Assembly: GCA_043101615.1 (NCBI GenBank)
Contig: JBICID010000054.1
Span: 1-50,011 of the forward strand
Origin: JBLHKT01 sp043101615
GTDB lineage: Bacteria; Planctomycetota; Phycisphaerae; Phycisphaerales; UBA1924
Reading direction: 5' to 3'
DNA: 50,011 nt
Notes under the pieces: model-generated
Told to the model about the DNA's origin: nothing
Seen by the model: only the letters and a program-made list of their open reading frames with translations
The model's database searches: none
Shown: positions 1-8,732 of the stretch, piece after piece
Position numbering within the stretch: position 1 is the first letter of the stretch
Layout: each line of letters opens with the position of its first letter
Made by a program: the position numbers and the translations under genes

Positions 1-1323
1 AACAACATCCGCGTGAACGTGCCCAGCACGTTCACGGTTGGCATCTCGACCGACGGCGTGCTGATGAACAACGCCGCGGAACGGCTGCTGATGCTCAGCC
101 CGCAGGAGATCCGCGAGCAGGCGCAGGACATCATCCTGGGCCAGCTGCGTCTGGTGATCGCGACCCTGTCGATCGAGGAGATCAACAAGGACCGCGAGAA
201 GTTCATGAACCTGATCAACGAGAACGTCGCGGCGGAGGTCAACAAGATCGGCCTGGAGCTGATCAACGTGAACATCCGCGACATCACCGACGAGTCGGGC
301 TACATCGTCGCCATCGGCCAGCGTGCCGCGGCGGAGGCCATCAACCGGGCCAAGGTCGAGGTCGCCGAGCAGGAGCGCGAGGGCGCGATCGGCGAGGCCA
401 CCGCGGTCCGCGAGCGGAACGTTCGGGTGGCCCAGGAGCGCGCCTTGGCCGACCAGGGCCAGAAGGAGGCCGAGCGCCAGAAGCGCGTCGCGGTCGCAGG
501 CTACGAGGCCGAGGCCATCACCGGCGAGGCCGAGAGCAAGCGGAACCAGGAGATCGCGGTCGCGGAGCGCGACGCCGAGACCATCGCGGCCAAGAAGCGC
601 GCCGAGCAGGAGCAGCGCATCAAGGTGGCCGAGGCGGAGGCCAACGCGGTGGACGGCGAGAACACGTCGTCGGCCAAGGTCGCCGAGTCCAACGCCAAGC
701 TCGCAGAGATCCGGGCCGAGGCCAAGCGTCGGTCGGAGGTCGCGGCGGCGATCGCGGCCCAGAAGGTGTACGAGGCCGAGCGCGAGCGCGAGCTCGCCCG
801 CCTGGCCAAGGACCAGCTCGCCCCGCAGGAGATCGAGAAGCAGCGGATCGAGATCGAGGCCGAGGCCCACGCCGAGCGTGAGCGCCGCGAGGCCCGGGGC
901 GAGGCCGACGCCATCCTGGCCAAGTACGAGGCCGAGGCGAAGGGCACGCAGCAGGTGCTCGAGGCCAAGGCCGAGGGCTACCGCCAGCTCGTCGCGGCGT
1001 GTGCGTCCAACCCCCAGGTCGCCCCGACCCTGCTCATGATCGAGAAGCTGCCCGAGCTGGTGGCAGAGCAGGTCAAGGCGATCCAGAACCTCAAGATCGA
1101 CAAGATCACGGTCTGGGACTCGGGCAGCGGCAGAGGCGGCAGTGGGGGGGGCGGCAACGCCACGGCCGATTTCCTGTCCGGCATGATCGGCTCGCTCCCG
1201 CAGGTGCACGAGCTGGCCAAGCAGGCCGGCATTCAGTTGCCCAGCGCCCTCGGCACGGTCGAGGAATCGGGCGCGGGCTTCGAGCCCAAGCCGAGCCCGA
1301 AGCCGGGCAAGGACGACGCCTGA
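1..1323 (+). CDS. Flotillin family membrane-scaffold protein, 5'-truncated by the window
   Basis: The reading frame is open from the first base, so the N-terminus (membrane anchor and start of the SPFH/band-7 domain) lies outside the window. The first visible residues, with VNVPSTFTVGIST followed by NNAAERLL, match the SPFH core of flotillins. From about visible residue 110 to 340 the protein is a long helical stretch of Glu/Ala/Arg-rich repeats (many EAE and AEAE units), the flotillin coiled coil used for oligomerisation. The tail has a Gly/Ser linker (GSGRGGSGGGG) and then a short hydrophobic-amphipathic segment. Family members organise membrane microdomains on the cytoplasmic face. About 440 residues are visible. 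The length and repeat composition fit the larger YqiK/FloT type better than the short FloA type, but this cannot be settled without the N-terminus. A clear intrinsic terminator follows. Confidence 0.9.
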   Translation, partial: NNIRVNVPSTFTVGISTDGVLMNNAAERLLMLSPQEIREQAQDIILGQLRLVIATLSIEEINKDREKFMNLINENVAAEVNKIGLELINVNIRDITDESGYIVAIGQRAAAEAINRAKVEVAEQEREGAIGEATAVRERNVRVAQERALADQGQKEAERQKRVAVAGYEAEAITGEAESKRNQEIAVAERDAETIAAKKRAEQEQRIKVAEAEANAVDGENTSSAKVAESNAKLAEIRAEAKRRSEVAAAIAAQKVYEAERERELARLAKDQLAPQEIEKQRIEIEAEAHAERERREARGEADAILAKYEAEAKGTQQVLEAKAEGYRQLVAACASNPQVAPTLLMIEKLPELVAEQVKAIQNLKIDKITVWDSGSGRGGSGGGGNATADFLSGMIGSLPQVHELAKQAGIQLPSALGTVEESGAGFEPKPSPKPGKDDA

Positions 1324-1350
1324 TCGATCGGCGACAGACTGTGTTTTTCA

Positions 1351-1374
1351 AGCGGCCCTTCGGGGCCGCTTTTT
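1351..1374 (+). terminator. Rho-independent terminator after the flotillin gene
   Basis: A perfect 8-bp stem, AGCGGCCC / GGGCCGCT, is closed by a TTCG tetraloop and followed directly by TTTTT. It lies 28 nt after the flotillin stop codon and is oriented for plus-strand transcription; the minus strand has no T-run after the stem. Confidence 0.9.
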
Positions 1375-1450
1375 CATGGGACGGTCGCGCAGACGTGGCT
1401 CGGGTGCCACGATCTTCGTGCAGTGAAGGTCGTGCTCGTTCACCCCAACG

Positions 1451-1477
1451 CCCGACGATGGCTGCGCCATCATCGGG
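1451..1477 (-). terminator. Hairpin downstream of the sulfatase gene
   Basis: A 12-bp inverted repeat (1451-1462 with 1466-1477) surrounds a 3-nt loop. In minus-strand RNA all 12 positions can pair, one as U-G wobble; in plus-strand RNA that position is a C/A mismatch. This points to a function in the minus-strand transcript, about 65 nt beyond the sulfatase stop. No T-run follows, so it may stabilise the 3' end rather than terminate. The role is inferred. Confidence 0.4.
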
Positions 1478-1510
1478 GCACCCGTTCCCGGAGAAGGGCG
1501 CATGCTCTCC

Positions 1511-1540
1511 GCGACCTCCGCGACCTCCGCGACCTCCGCG
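1511..1540. repeat. Tandem nonamer repeat, GCGACCTCC x3
   Basis: Three exact copies of GCGACCTCC (1511-1537) plus a partial unit end 1-2 bases from the sulfatase stop codon. Read on the minus strand the unit is GGAGGTCGC. Nonamer arrays of this general CGC(A/G)GAGG type occur as dispersed simple repeats in many environmental bacterial genomes. No function is visible. The short open frame through the repeat is just the periodic sequence. Confidence 0.75.
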
Positions 1541-1541
1541 T

Positions 1542-2990
1542 TCAATCCTCGTCCGGATCCGGCGCCCGACCCGCCGGGCGCTGCTCGCTGCCGGCACGTT
1601 CCGCGTCGCCCAGCCGCTCGCGGTACGACTCGGCCAGTGCCTTGAGCTCCTCGACAACCTCCGGGTGCAGGTCCGACACGTTCCGGCGCTCGCCGGGGTC
1701 CTCGGCGAGGTTGAACAGGTCGTAGCTCACGCGCCCGGTGCCGGTCGGTCCGGGGAAGCCGTCCTCGCCGGGCGTCATCCCGACGTACGTCCGGTGGCGA
1801 TGGGGCAGGTGCAGTTTCCAGTCGCCCTTCCGCACCGCCTGCAGCTGACGCCCGTAGTAGTACGCGTACTCGTCGCGCGGCCCCTCGGCCGCCTCGCCGG
1901 TGATCAGACCCGCCAGGCTCACCCCGTCGATCGGGCGCTCGGGCAGACTCGCCCCGGTGATCTCAGCGATGGTCGGCACCAGATCGATGGTTGCGCCGAC
2001 CTGCTCGAGCAACACGCCCTCCGGAATCCTGCCCGGCCACGCCATGATGCACGGCACCCGGGCCCCGCCCTCGACCATGGTCCCCTTGCCCTCGCGGAGC
2101 GGGCCGGGGCTGCCCGCGTGCGTGCCGTAGTTCAGCCATGGGCCGTTGTCGCTGGTGTAGATGACGAGGGTGTTGTCGAGCTCGCCGGCGCGTTCCAGGG
2201 CCGCGAGCACCTCGCCCACGGACCAGTCGATCTCCTGGATCACCTCGCCGTAACGCCCCTGCTCGGCGCTGCCCGCCCAACGCTCGCTCACACCCAGCGG
2301 CACGTGAGGCATGGAGTAGGGCACGTACACGAACATCGGCGAGCCCCCGCCCGATGTCCGCTCGATGAAGTCCACGGCTCGCTCCGTGGCGAGTCGTGTC
2401 AGCTCGCCCTGGTCCTCCAGCGTGTCCACGTAGTCCACGACCTCGACGCCGTCGTAGAGCTCCAGTCGCTTGTAGCGGTCGGCCTTCCAGTTGGTCGCCG
2501 GCTCGCCGTCGTACCACACCGGCCACATGTCGTTGGAATACAGCAGTCCGTGGTACTCGTCGAAGCCCTGGGCCGTGGGCATCATCGCCGGCAACGCGTG
2601 CCCGAGGTGCCACTTGCCGACCGCGATGGTGGCGTAGCCCGCGTCCTGCAGCAGCTCGCCCAGCGTCTGCTCGTCGGGGTGCAGCCCGTCGCGCGAGCCC
2701 GGGAAGTACGCCCCGTACACGCCCACGCGGTTGGAGTAGCACCCGGTCAGCACCGAGGCGCGCGACGCGCTGCACACCGCCTGCGACACGTAGAACTGGC
2801 TGAACCGCACGCCGCGTGCGGCCAGCGCGTCCAGGTTCGGGGTCTCGAAGCCCCGGGCCCCGTACACGCCGATGTCCGCCCAGCCCTGGTCGTCGGCGAG
2901 GAAGAGCACGACGTTCGGCGCATCGCCGGTCGTGCCCGGACCGGCACCGCCCGCGAGCAGCGTCATGGCGAGCAGCGTTGCTGTGGGCAT
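1542..2990 (-). CDS. Secreted sulfatase (arylsulfatase family)
   Basis: A 482-residue sulfatase of the alkaline-phosphatase superfamily, which hydrolyses sulfate esters; in planctomycetes these often act on sulfated polysaccharides. The N-terminus is a short signal peptide (about residues 1-22). Metal-site Asp residues follow in NVVLFLADDQGW (33-34). The formylglycine motif C-x-S-x-R is CSASR, with Cys73 as the residue to be converted. A second family signature, VGKWHLGH, follows, and SDNGPW supplies the later metal ligands. ATG 2990 was chosen because AGGAGGG sits 7 nt upstream and the signal peptide begins there; the frame is open further upstream but has no site. No sulfatase-maturating enzyme is visible in the window. 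The substrate cannot be read from sequence. Confidence 0.93.
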   Translation of the reverse strand: MPTATLLAMTLLAGGAGPGTTGDAPNVVLFLADDQGWADIGVYGARGFETPNLDALAARGVRFSQFYVSQAVCSASRASVLTGCYSNRVGVYGAYFPGSRDGLHPDEQTLGELLQDAGYATIAVGKWHLGHALPAMMPTAQGFDEYHGLLYSNDMWPVWYDGEPATNWKADRYKRLELYDGVEVVDYVDTLEDQGELTRLATERAVDFIERTSGGGSPMFVYVPYSMPHVPLGVSERWAGSAEQGRYGEVIQEIDWSVGEVLAALERAGELDNTLVIYTSDNGPWLNYGTHAGSPGPLREGKGTMVEGGARVPCIMAWPGRIPEGVLLEQVGATIDLVPTIAEITGASLPERPIDGVSLAGLITGEAAEGPRDEYAYYYGRQLQAVRKGDWKLHLPHRHRTYVGMTPGEDGFPGPTGTGRVSYDLFNLAEDPGERRNVSDLHPEVVEELKALAESYRERLGDAERAGSEQRPAGRAPDPDED

Positions 2991-3056
2991 GGTCGTCCCT
3001 CCTGCCCGCAGACTACCCGATCCCGGGCGGGCCTTGGGCGGGGGGGGCGCACGCAC

Positions 3057-3062
3057 TACCAT
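3057..3062 (+). promoter_or_regulatory. -10-like TACCAT upstream of the ClC gene
   Basis: TACCAT lies 28 nt before the ATG of the ClC gene. The same hexamer precedes three other starts in this window. No canonical -35 is visible. A transcript from here would have a leader of about 20 nt without a Shine-Dalgarno sequence. Confidence 0.4.
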
Positions 3063-3090
3063 CAGGGCTCGCCACCCGATCGCCGGACCG

Positions 3091-4923
3091 ATGCCGAAGC
3101 ACTCGATCGCCAACTCGCTCTCGCCGCGTGCCCTGCTCAGGGCGGTGGTCTCCTCCTCGGTGCCCAAGCCCGAGTGGTACCTCGTGGTGATGGGGGCGGT
3201 GATCGGTCTGTTCACGGCCCTGGGCGCGATCGGGTTCGACCGCACCCTCCGCCGCCTCGAGCACGCCACCGCCCTGGCCCAGGCCGACCTGCCCCTCTGG
3301 CTGCTGCCCATGATCCCGATGGCCGGGGCGCTCGTCACCGGGCTGCTGGTCTACTTCGGGGCGCGCGAGGCGGGCGGGCACGGCGTGCCGCAGGTCATGG
3401 ACGCCATCATCCGTCGGGCCGGGCACATCCCCGCCCGCATCGGCGTCGTGAAGGTGCTCGCCTCCATCTCGACCGTCGGCAGCGGGGGCTCGGCCGGGAC
3501 CGAGGGGCCGATCATCCAGATCGGCTCCGTCGCGGGCTCCTTCCTGGCCCGTCGCCTTGGCATCCCGCGCGAGCACGTCTCGACCATGGTCGGGTGCGGG
3601 GCCGCGGCCGGCATCTCCTCGATCTTCAACGCACCGATCGCGGGCGTGTTCTTCGCGCTCGAGGTGCTGCTGCGCGACTTCTCGCTGCGCACCTTCACGC
3701 CGATCGTCATCGCCTCGGTCTTCGCGACGGCGCTCACGCAGGTCGTGCTGGGGGCCAACGAGCCCATCTTCGCCTTCGACCTGCCCGACTACCACTTCAC
3801 GCTGGCCGAGCTGCCCGCGTACGTGGTGCTGGGCGGGCTGTGCGCCCTGGCCGCGGTCGCCTTCACGCACACCCTGCACGCCTCGGAGGACCTGTACGAG
3901 CGTCTGCCGATCCACCCGGTGCTCAAGCCGGTCTCGGGCGCGCTGCTGCTCGGGCTGCTTGGGATCGCCTTCCTCGGGGCCCTGGGCGCCGAGTGGGGGC
4001 CCGTGCCGGCCTTCTTCGGCAACGGCTACGCCACCATCGGGGCGCTGCTCGAGCCCTCCGGCTACGAGGGCGGCACGGGCTGGGTCGCCGGGGGAACCGG
4101 CGCCGCCGTCGCACTGCTCGTCGTCCTGCTCGGGTGCAAGGTCGCCGCGACGCCCTGCACGCTCGCCTCGCGCGGCTCGGGCGGCGTCTTCGCCCCATCG
4201 CTGTTCATCGGCGCCTGCGCCGGCTCCGGCCTGGGCCTCGCCATGGAGTCCGTCGGCCTGCTCCCCGCCGAGTCCTCCCCCGCCTCGTACGCCCTGGTCG
4301 GCATGGCCGCGGTCGTCGCCGGCACCACCTTCGCCCCCCTCACCGCCATCCTGCTGCTCTTCGAGCTCACTCGCGAGCCGCTGGTGCTGGCGCCCATCAT
4401 GCTCGCGGCCATCGTCTCCGTCGGCGTGGCCCGGTCGCTCATGCCCGACTCGATCTACACCTACCGCCTCCGCATGGCCGGCCTGCTCATCGGCACCGGT
4501 CGCGACCTGACCGTGCTGCGACGCATCTCCGTCTCCTCGGTCGAGACGGTCGCCCTGCCGCCCGAGCCCATCTACGCCTCCGACCCGCTGGCCAAGCTCG
4601 TCACGCTGCACGCCAACCACAACATCCCGGACTTCCCCGTTGTCGCCGCCGACGGGACCTACCTGGGCATGGTCACCGGCGCCGACATCCGCAGCGCCCT
4701 GATCGACCGCGAGGCCATCCCGCTGCTGCTCGTCGCCGAGCTGGTCCGGGGCGACCTGCCCACCGTCCACGCCGACGAGACCCTCGACACCGTGCTCGAC
4801 GCCTTCGCCCGGTACGACGTCGCGAGCCTCTGCCTGGTGGACAGCCGCACCGGCGAGCCGCGCGGCCTGATCACACGCTCTCGCGTCCTCGCCCGCTACC
4901 GGCACGCGCTCGAGCACTCATAA
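3091..4923 (+). CDS. ClC-family chloride channel or H+/Cl- antiporter with C-terminal CBS pair
   Basis: A 610-residue protein: a ClC membrane core (about residues 20-460, many hydrophobic helices) followed by two CBS domains (about 490-545 and 560-605). Signature loops are visible: GSGGSAGTEGP at 130-140, whose Glu138 is at the place of the external gating glutamate, and GGVFAP at 364-369 for the anion-binding loop. The gating glutamate is present in both channels and antiporters, so the mode of transport is open. CBS domains usually bind adenine nucleotides and tune the transporter. ATG 3091 starts just before the cytoplasmic helix; no ribosome-binding site is seen. It is divergent from the sulfatase gene and convergent with the carbonic anhydrase gene, so chloride/proton exchange and bicarbonate supply sit side by side. 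Confidence 0.93.
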   Translation: MPKHSIANSLSPRALLRAVVSSSVPKPEWYLVVMGAVIGLFTALGAIGFDRTLRRLEHATALAQADLPLWLLPMIPMAGALVTGLLVYFGAREAGGHGVPQVMDAIIRRAGHIPARIGVVKVLASISTVGSGGSAGTEGPIIQIGSVAGSFLARRLGIPREHVSTMVGCGAAAGISSIFNAPIAGVFFALEVLLRDFSLRTFTPIVIASVFATALTQVVLGANEPIFAFDLPDYHFTLAELPAYVVLGGLCALAAVAFTHTLHASEDLYERLPIHPVLKPVSGALLLGLLGIAFLGALGAEWGPVPAFFGNGYATIGALLEPSGYEGGTGWVAGGTGAAVALLVVLLGCKVAATPCTLASRGSGGVFAPSLFIGACAGSGLGLAMESVGLLPAESSPASYALVGMAAVVAGTTFAPLTAILLLFELTREPLVLAPIMLAAIVSVGVARSLMPDSIYTYRLRMAGLLIGTGRDLTVLRRISVSSVETVALPPEPIYASDPLAKLVTLHANHNIPDFPVVAADGTYLGMVTGADIRSALIDREAIPLLLVAELVRGDLPTVHADETLDTVLDAFARYDVASLCLVDSRTGEPRGLITRSRVLARYRHALEHS

Positions 4924-4946
4924 CAACTGCCCGTCCAACGTGGTGC

Positions 4947-4973
4947 CACGGGTAGGCCAAAGGCCAACCCGTG
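4947..4973. terminator. Hairpin between convergent ClC and carbonic anhydrase genes
   Basis: CACGGGT-a-GGCC, loop AAA, GGCC-a-ACCCGTG: 7 + 4 bp with one symmetric A/A mismatch. It lies between two convergent stop codons and could serve both strands. It has no T-run on either side, so it may be a dispersed palindromic repeat rather than a classical terminator. Confidence 0.45.
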
Positions 4974-4988
4974 CTCTTGCGCTGAGCC

Positions 4989-5624
4989 TCACAGCCAGCG
5001 CACCCGGCCCGACGCCATGTCGTACACCGCCCCGATGGCGAGCACCGAGCCCGCCTCCTCCCCGCTCGACACCGCCGGGCTCAGCCCGCGCAGCATCGCC
5101 AGCTGGCGACGCACGTTCGCCTCCACCGCCGCGTCCACCAGCCCGTCCTCCGAGGTCGGATCGTGCGCCCCGGCCCGCGCCTCCACGCACGCCGGCTCGA
5201 TCGCGCCGATCAACGCACGCAGCTGGGCGCTGACCGACCGCGAGCCTGCGCTCACGTCCAGCGCTGCGCGGACCGCCCCGCACCCCGTGTGCCCCAGCAC
5301 CACCGCCAGCGGCACCCCCAGCTGCGTCACCGCGAACTCGACCGACGCCGCGGTCTTGCTCGGCCCCGCCACGTTCCCCGCCACCCGGATCACGAACACG
5401 TCCCCGATCCCGCAGTCGAACAGCAGCTCCACCGGCACGCGCGAGTCCGAGCACCCCAAGACGCACGCGTACGGGTGCTGACCCTCCGCCGCCGTGATCA
5501 GCCGCCTGGCCTCGCTCTGGTGGTCGTGGCGCATCGCCCCAGACACGAACCGCTCGTTCCCGTCTCGGAGCCGGGCGAGCGCCTCCTCCGGGATGCAGGG
5601 CGACTGGACCTGGGACGTGCTCAT
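4989..5624 (-). CDS. Beta-class carbonic anhydrase
   Basis: A 211-residue zinc enzyme interconverting CO2 and bicarbonate. The zinc ligands and dyad are in the classic order: Cys58-x-Asp60-x-Arg62 (CSDSR), then His112-x-x-Cys115 (HTGC). The N-terminal part, ALARLRDGNERF, matches the family helix before the active site. Length is normal. No signal peptide is seen, so it is probably cytoplasmic. The ATG is preceded by TAGGAT with only 6 nt between, and no ribosome-binding site, which suggests its own promoter and a leaderless transcript rather than dependence on topA, which ends 48 nt upstream. Confidence 0.95.
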   Translation of the reverse strand: MSTSQVQSPCIPEEALARLRDGNERFVSGAMRHDHQSEARRLITAAEGQHPYACVLGCSDSRVPVELLFDCGIGDVFVIRVAGNVAGPSKTAASVEFAVTQLGVPLAVVLGHTGCGAVRAALDVSAGSRSVSAQLRALIGAIEPACVEARAGAHDPTSEDGLVDAAVEANVRRQLAMLRGLSPAVSSGEEAGSVLAIGAVYDMASGRVRWL

Positions 5625-5630
5625 GCCCGC

Positions 5631-5636
5631 ATCCTA
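5631..5636 (-). promoter_or_regulatory. -10 box TAGGAT, leaderless start of the carbonic anhydrase gene
   Basis: TAGGAT (minus strand) ends 6 nt before the ATG at 5624. Transcription starting 6-7 nt after the hexamer would begin at the start codon itself. No Shine-Dalgarno sequence is present. Confidence 0.5.
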
Positions 5637-5672
5637 CTGCGATCGCGCGTCCCGATCACCCGCGCCCTCAAC

Positions 5673-8489
5673 TCAGCCCCTCGAGCCCGCGCTCGACGCC
5701 ACGTCCTTCGTCGGGTCGTGGTCCAGCACCAGCTCGTCCACCTTCGGCGCGTTCTTCACCGGCTTGCCCTTCTCGTCGGTCAGCGGGGTGCCGTCCAGGC
5801 GCTCGATGATCGGGATCGGGTGCTCCCTCAGGTGCGCCTCCAGCTCCTGCTCGAGTTTGGACTTCAGGCCCTCGTCCAGCTCCGCCCACTTGCCGCGTCC
5901 GCGGCACTTGGGGAAGTTGCTGCACCCCAGCCACGGCCCGCGCACCCCGTCACGCAGGTTCAGCTTGCCCCCGTCCTTCGGGCACTCCAGGTCCGTCAGC
6001 AGCGGCGGCGGCGACGGCGCCACCACGTACCCCTTCTTGTCGATGTTCAGGATCGTCCCGAAATCGCGCGGCTCCCCCTCCTTCTGCCACGTCGCGATGA
6101 ACGGGCCGAACCGTCCCGTCCGCCGGATCATCGGACGCCCCGTCTCCGGGCAGCGCACGTCCACGAACTCCGCCGCCATCGGGCGACCCTCGCGGTCGCA
6201 CGGGCAGGCGTAGTCGCAGTCCGGGTAGGTCGAGCACGACAGGAACCGCCCGTTCTTGCCGAAGCGGTACACCAGGCTCGACCCGCACTTCTCGCACCGG
6301 TACTCCGCGGGCGCAGGGCGGACCTCCGCCTTGGCGTGCGTCATCCCCTCCTCGGCCCGCGCCAGCGCCTCGCTGAACCGCCCGTAGAACACCTCGAGCA
6401 TGTCGATCCAGTCGAGGTGCTCCTCCTCGATCTTGTCGAGCTGGCCCTCCATCTCGCGCGTATACCCCACGTCCATCAGGCGCGGGAAGCCCTCGATCAG
6501 CTTGTCGGTCACCACCTCGCCCAGGTCCGTCGCGTAGAACGCACGCCCGAGCTGCTCCACGTACTTGCGGTCCTGAATCGTCTGGATGATCGAGGCGTAC
6601 GTGGAGGGCCGCCCGATCCCCTCGCTCTCGAGTACCTTGATCAGGCTCGCCTCGCTGTACCGGCTCGGCGGGCTGGTGAACTTCTGCGTCGGGTCGATCG
6701 CGAACGGCCACGCGTCCTGACCCTCGCTGATCCTGGGCAGGTTCAGCTCGTCGCCCGAGCCGGGCACGCCCATCACGCGGTAGAACCCGTCGAAGGCCAG
6801 CGTGCGCCCGCTCGCGCGGAACAGGGCCGCGTCGCGCACGCCGCCGCGCAGGTGGACGGTGGTCGCGTCCCACTCGGCGGGCACCATCTGGCACGCGACG
6901 AAGCGGCGCCAGATCAGGTCGTACAGGCGGAACTGGTCCGGGCTCAGCGAGCTCTTGACCTTGTCGGGCGTGCGCGTCACGTCGGTCGGGCGGATCGCCT
7001 CGTGCGCCTCCTGCGCCGCCTTGTTCGAGCTCTTGTAGAAGTTGGGCTTCTCGGGCAGGTAGTTGTCGCCGTAGGTCCGCCCCACGTGGTCCCGCGCCGC
7101 GTGGATGGCCTCGGGGGCGACGTACGTCGCGTCGGTACGCATATAGGTGATCAGGCCCACGGGCCCCTCGCCCGGGATGTTCACGCCCTCGTACAGCCCC
7201 TGGGCCGCCCGCATCGTCCGCTGGGCCCCGAACCCCAGCCGGCTGCTCGCCGCCTGCTGCAGCGTGCTCGTGATGAACGGCGGCGACGGGCGGCTCTTGG
7301 TCCTTTTGGTCTCGATCGACTCGACCCGGTACGTCGTCCCCTCCGCGACCGTGCCCGTCACCGTCCGCTTCCAGCGGCTCGGGCCCTTGCCCTTGGCGTC
7401 CTCGCTCGTCTCCACGTCCAGGTCGGTCAGGCCGCAGGCCTCCACCGCGCTGGCGACTTTGTTCGTCAGGTCGTGCGCACGCCTGTCCGCGAACGGATCC
7501 ACGAAGTCGTCCGGACGCTCGCGGTCCACCGGAGGCAGCAGCGGCCCGGTCTCCAGGCTCACGTCGAACTTCGAGCCGTCCAGTTCGACCAGCTCGGCCC
7601 GGATCGCGTCGTGCCTGCCCAGCCAGGCGTTCTGGCTCTTGATCGTCGGCCCGTTGCCCTTCTCGTCCCGCTCCGCCAGCAGCGCCCGCCAGCCCTCGCC
7701 CAGCTCGCCAACCTGCGACTGGTTCAGCGTGAACAGCCCGCTCACCTGCCAGTACTCGTCGGGCACGAACGCACGGATCTCCTTCTCCCGCTCCACGATC
7801 AGGCGGACCGCGACCGACTGCACCCGCCCGGCGCTCAGCCCCCGCGCCACCTTCTTCCACAGCAGCGGCGACACCTGGTACCCCACGATCCGGTCCAGGA
7901 TGCGCCGCGCCTGCTGGGCGTTCACACGGTCCTCGTCGATCGGGTGCGGGTTCGCGAACGCCTTGCTGATCTCGGTCTTGGTGATCGCCGGGAAGATCAC
8001 CCGCTTGGCCTGCTCGCTGGGGATGCCCAGTTCCTGCGCGAGGTGCCACGCGATGGCCTCGCCCTCGCGATCGAGGTCGGTCGCAAACCAGACGGTGCCG
8101 CCGGTGCTGGTCACGTCCTTGGCCGCGCGTTTCAGGTCGCGCATGACCGATTCCTTGCCCTTCAGGATCTCGTAGCTGGGCTGGAACCGCTTCTCGATGT
8201 CCACGCCTGGCACCGGGGCCTTCACGCCCTTGGGGTTCTTGCTGGGCAGGTCGCGCACGTGACCGATCGAGGCCAGCACCACGTACTCGCTCCCCAGGTA
8301 CCTGTTGATGGTCTTGGCCTTGGAGGGCGACTCGACGATGACCAGGTCCTTGCCCTTGGCGGCGCCCGCCTTGTAGGTCTGCTTCCCACGCCCCCCGCCC
8401 CCCCCGCCCCCACCACCGGACGACGACCCCCCGCCCTTCTTGGACGTCTTCTTGCTGTTGCCCTTCTTCTTGGTCGTCTTCTTGGCCAT
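5673..8489 (-). CDS. topA: DNA topoisomerase I with Lys-rich and poly-Gly N-terminal tail
   Basis: A 938-residue type IA topoisomerase, which relaxes negative supercoils. Residues 1-45 are an unusual tail: MAKKTTKKKG, more KK units, then Ser/Gly runs. The Toprim domain starts with KDLVIVESPSKAKTINRYLG. The catalytic tyrosine is Tyr449 in ITYMRTD; the usual next residue Ser is Ala here. Zinc-ribbon repeats lie near 727-765 (CEKC...CPC) and 835-865 (CPKDGG...CSNFPKC), with a Cys-poor repeat between them. ATG 8489 is the start of the Lys-rich tail; an upstream in-frame extension has no family similarity. The poly-Gly codons form a G/C tract prone to slippage. No strong ribosome-binding site is seen. 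Confidence 0.95.
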   Translation of the reverse strand: MAKKTTKKKGNSKKTSKKGGGSSSGGGGGGGGGRGKQTYKAGAAKGKDLVIVESPSKAKTINRYLGSEYVVLASIGHVRDLPSKNPKGVKAPVPGVDIEKRFQPSYEILKGKESVMRDLKRAAKDVTSTGGTVWFATDLDREGEAIAWHLAQELGIPSEQAKRVIFPAITKTEISKAFANPHPIDEDRVNAQQARRILDRIVGYQVSPLLWKKVARGLSAGRVQSVAVRLIVEREKEIRAFVPDEYWQVSGLFTLNQSQVGELGEGWRALLAERDEKGNGPTIKSQNAWLGRHDAIRAELVELDGSKFDVSLETGPLLPPVDRERPDDFVDPFADRRAHDLTNKVASAVEACGLTDLDVETSEDAKGKGPSRWKRTVTGTVAEGTTYRVESIETKRTKSRPSPPFITSTLQQAASSRLGFGAQRTMRAAQGLYEGVNIPGEGPVGLITYMRTDATYVAPEAIHAARDHVGRTYGDNYLPEKPNFYKSSNKAAQEAHEAIRPTDVTRTPDKVKSSLSPDQFRLYDLIWRRFVACQMVPAEWDATTVHLRGGVRDAALFRASGRTLAFDGFYRVMGVPGSGDELNLPRISEGQDAWPFAIDPTQKFTSPPSRYSEASLIKVLESEGIGRPSTYASIIQTIQDRKYVEQLGRAFYATDLGEVVTDKLIEGFPRLMDVGYTREMEGQLDKIEEEHLDWIDMLEVFYGRFSEALARAEEGMTHAKAEVRPAPAEYRCEKCGSSLVYRFGKNGRFLSCSTYPDCDYACPCDREGRPMAAEFVDVRCPETGRPMIRRTGRFGPFIATWQKEGEPRDFGTILNIDKKGYVVAPSPPPLLTDLECPKDGGKLNLRDGVRGPWLGCSNFPKCRGRGKWAELDEGLKSKLEQELEAHLREHPIPIIERLDGTPLTDEKGKPVKNAPKVDELVLDHDPTKDVASSAGSRG

Positions 8490-8732
8490 GCGCCGTGTGG
8501 ATCCTGCGTGGTGTCGTCCCCCGTCATCGAACATCGGGCCTCGGTTGGCCCACAGGATGTTCCGGGGTCCCCCGCCCACCCAGAACGGAGCACACCCAAC
8601 GCCGCCTGCTTCGGGTTGTCAAGGCGTCCGGTTCGACCGATTGTTCAGATCTGTTCGAGACACGCGTGTCGTCAGATCGGCGGACGGGCCGGGGTACGAG
8701 GCGTGCTTGAAGGCCGGGAAAATCGTCCCAAC

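Noticed and set aside
1348..1545. Short minus-strand open frame through the nonamer array
   Set aside because: Its start is periodic repeat sequence (AEV units), with no ribosome-binding site and no family; it lies past the sulfatase stop.
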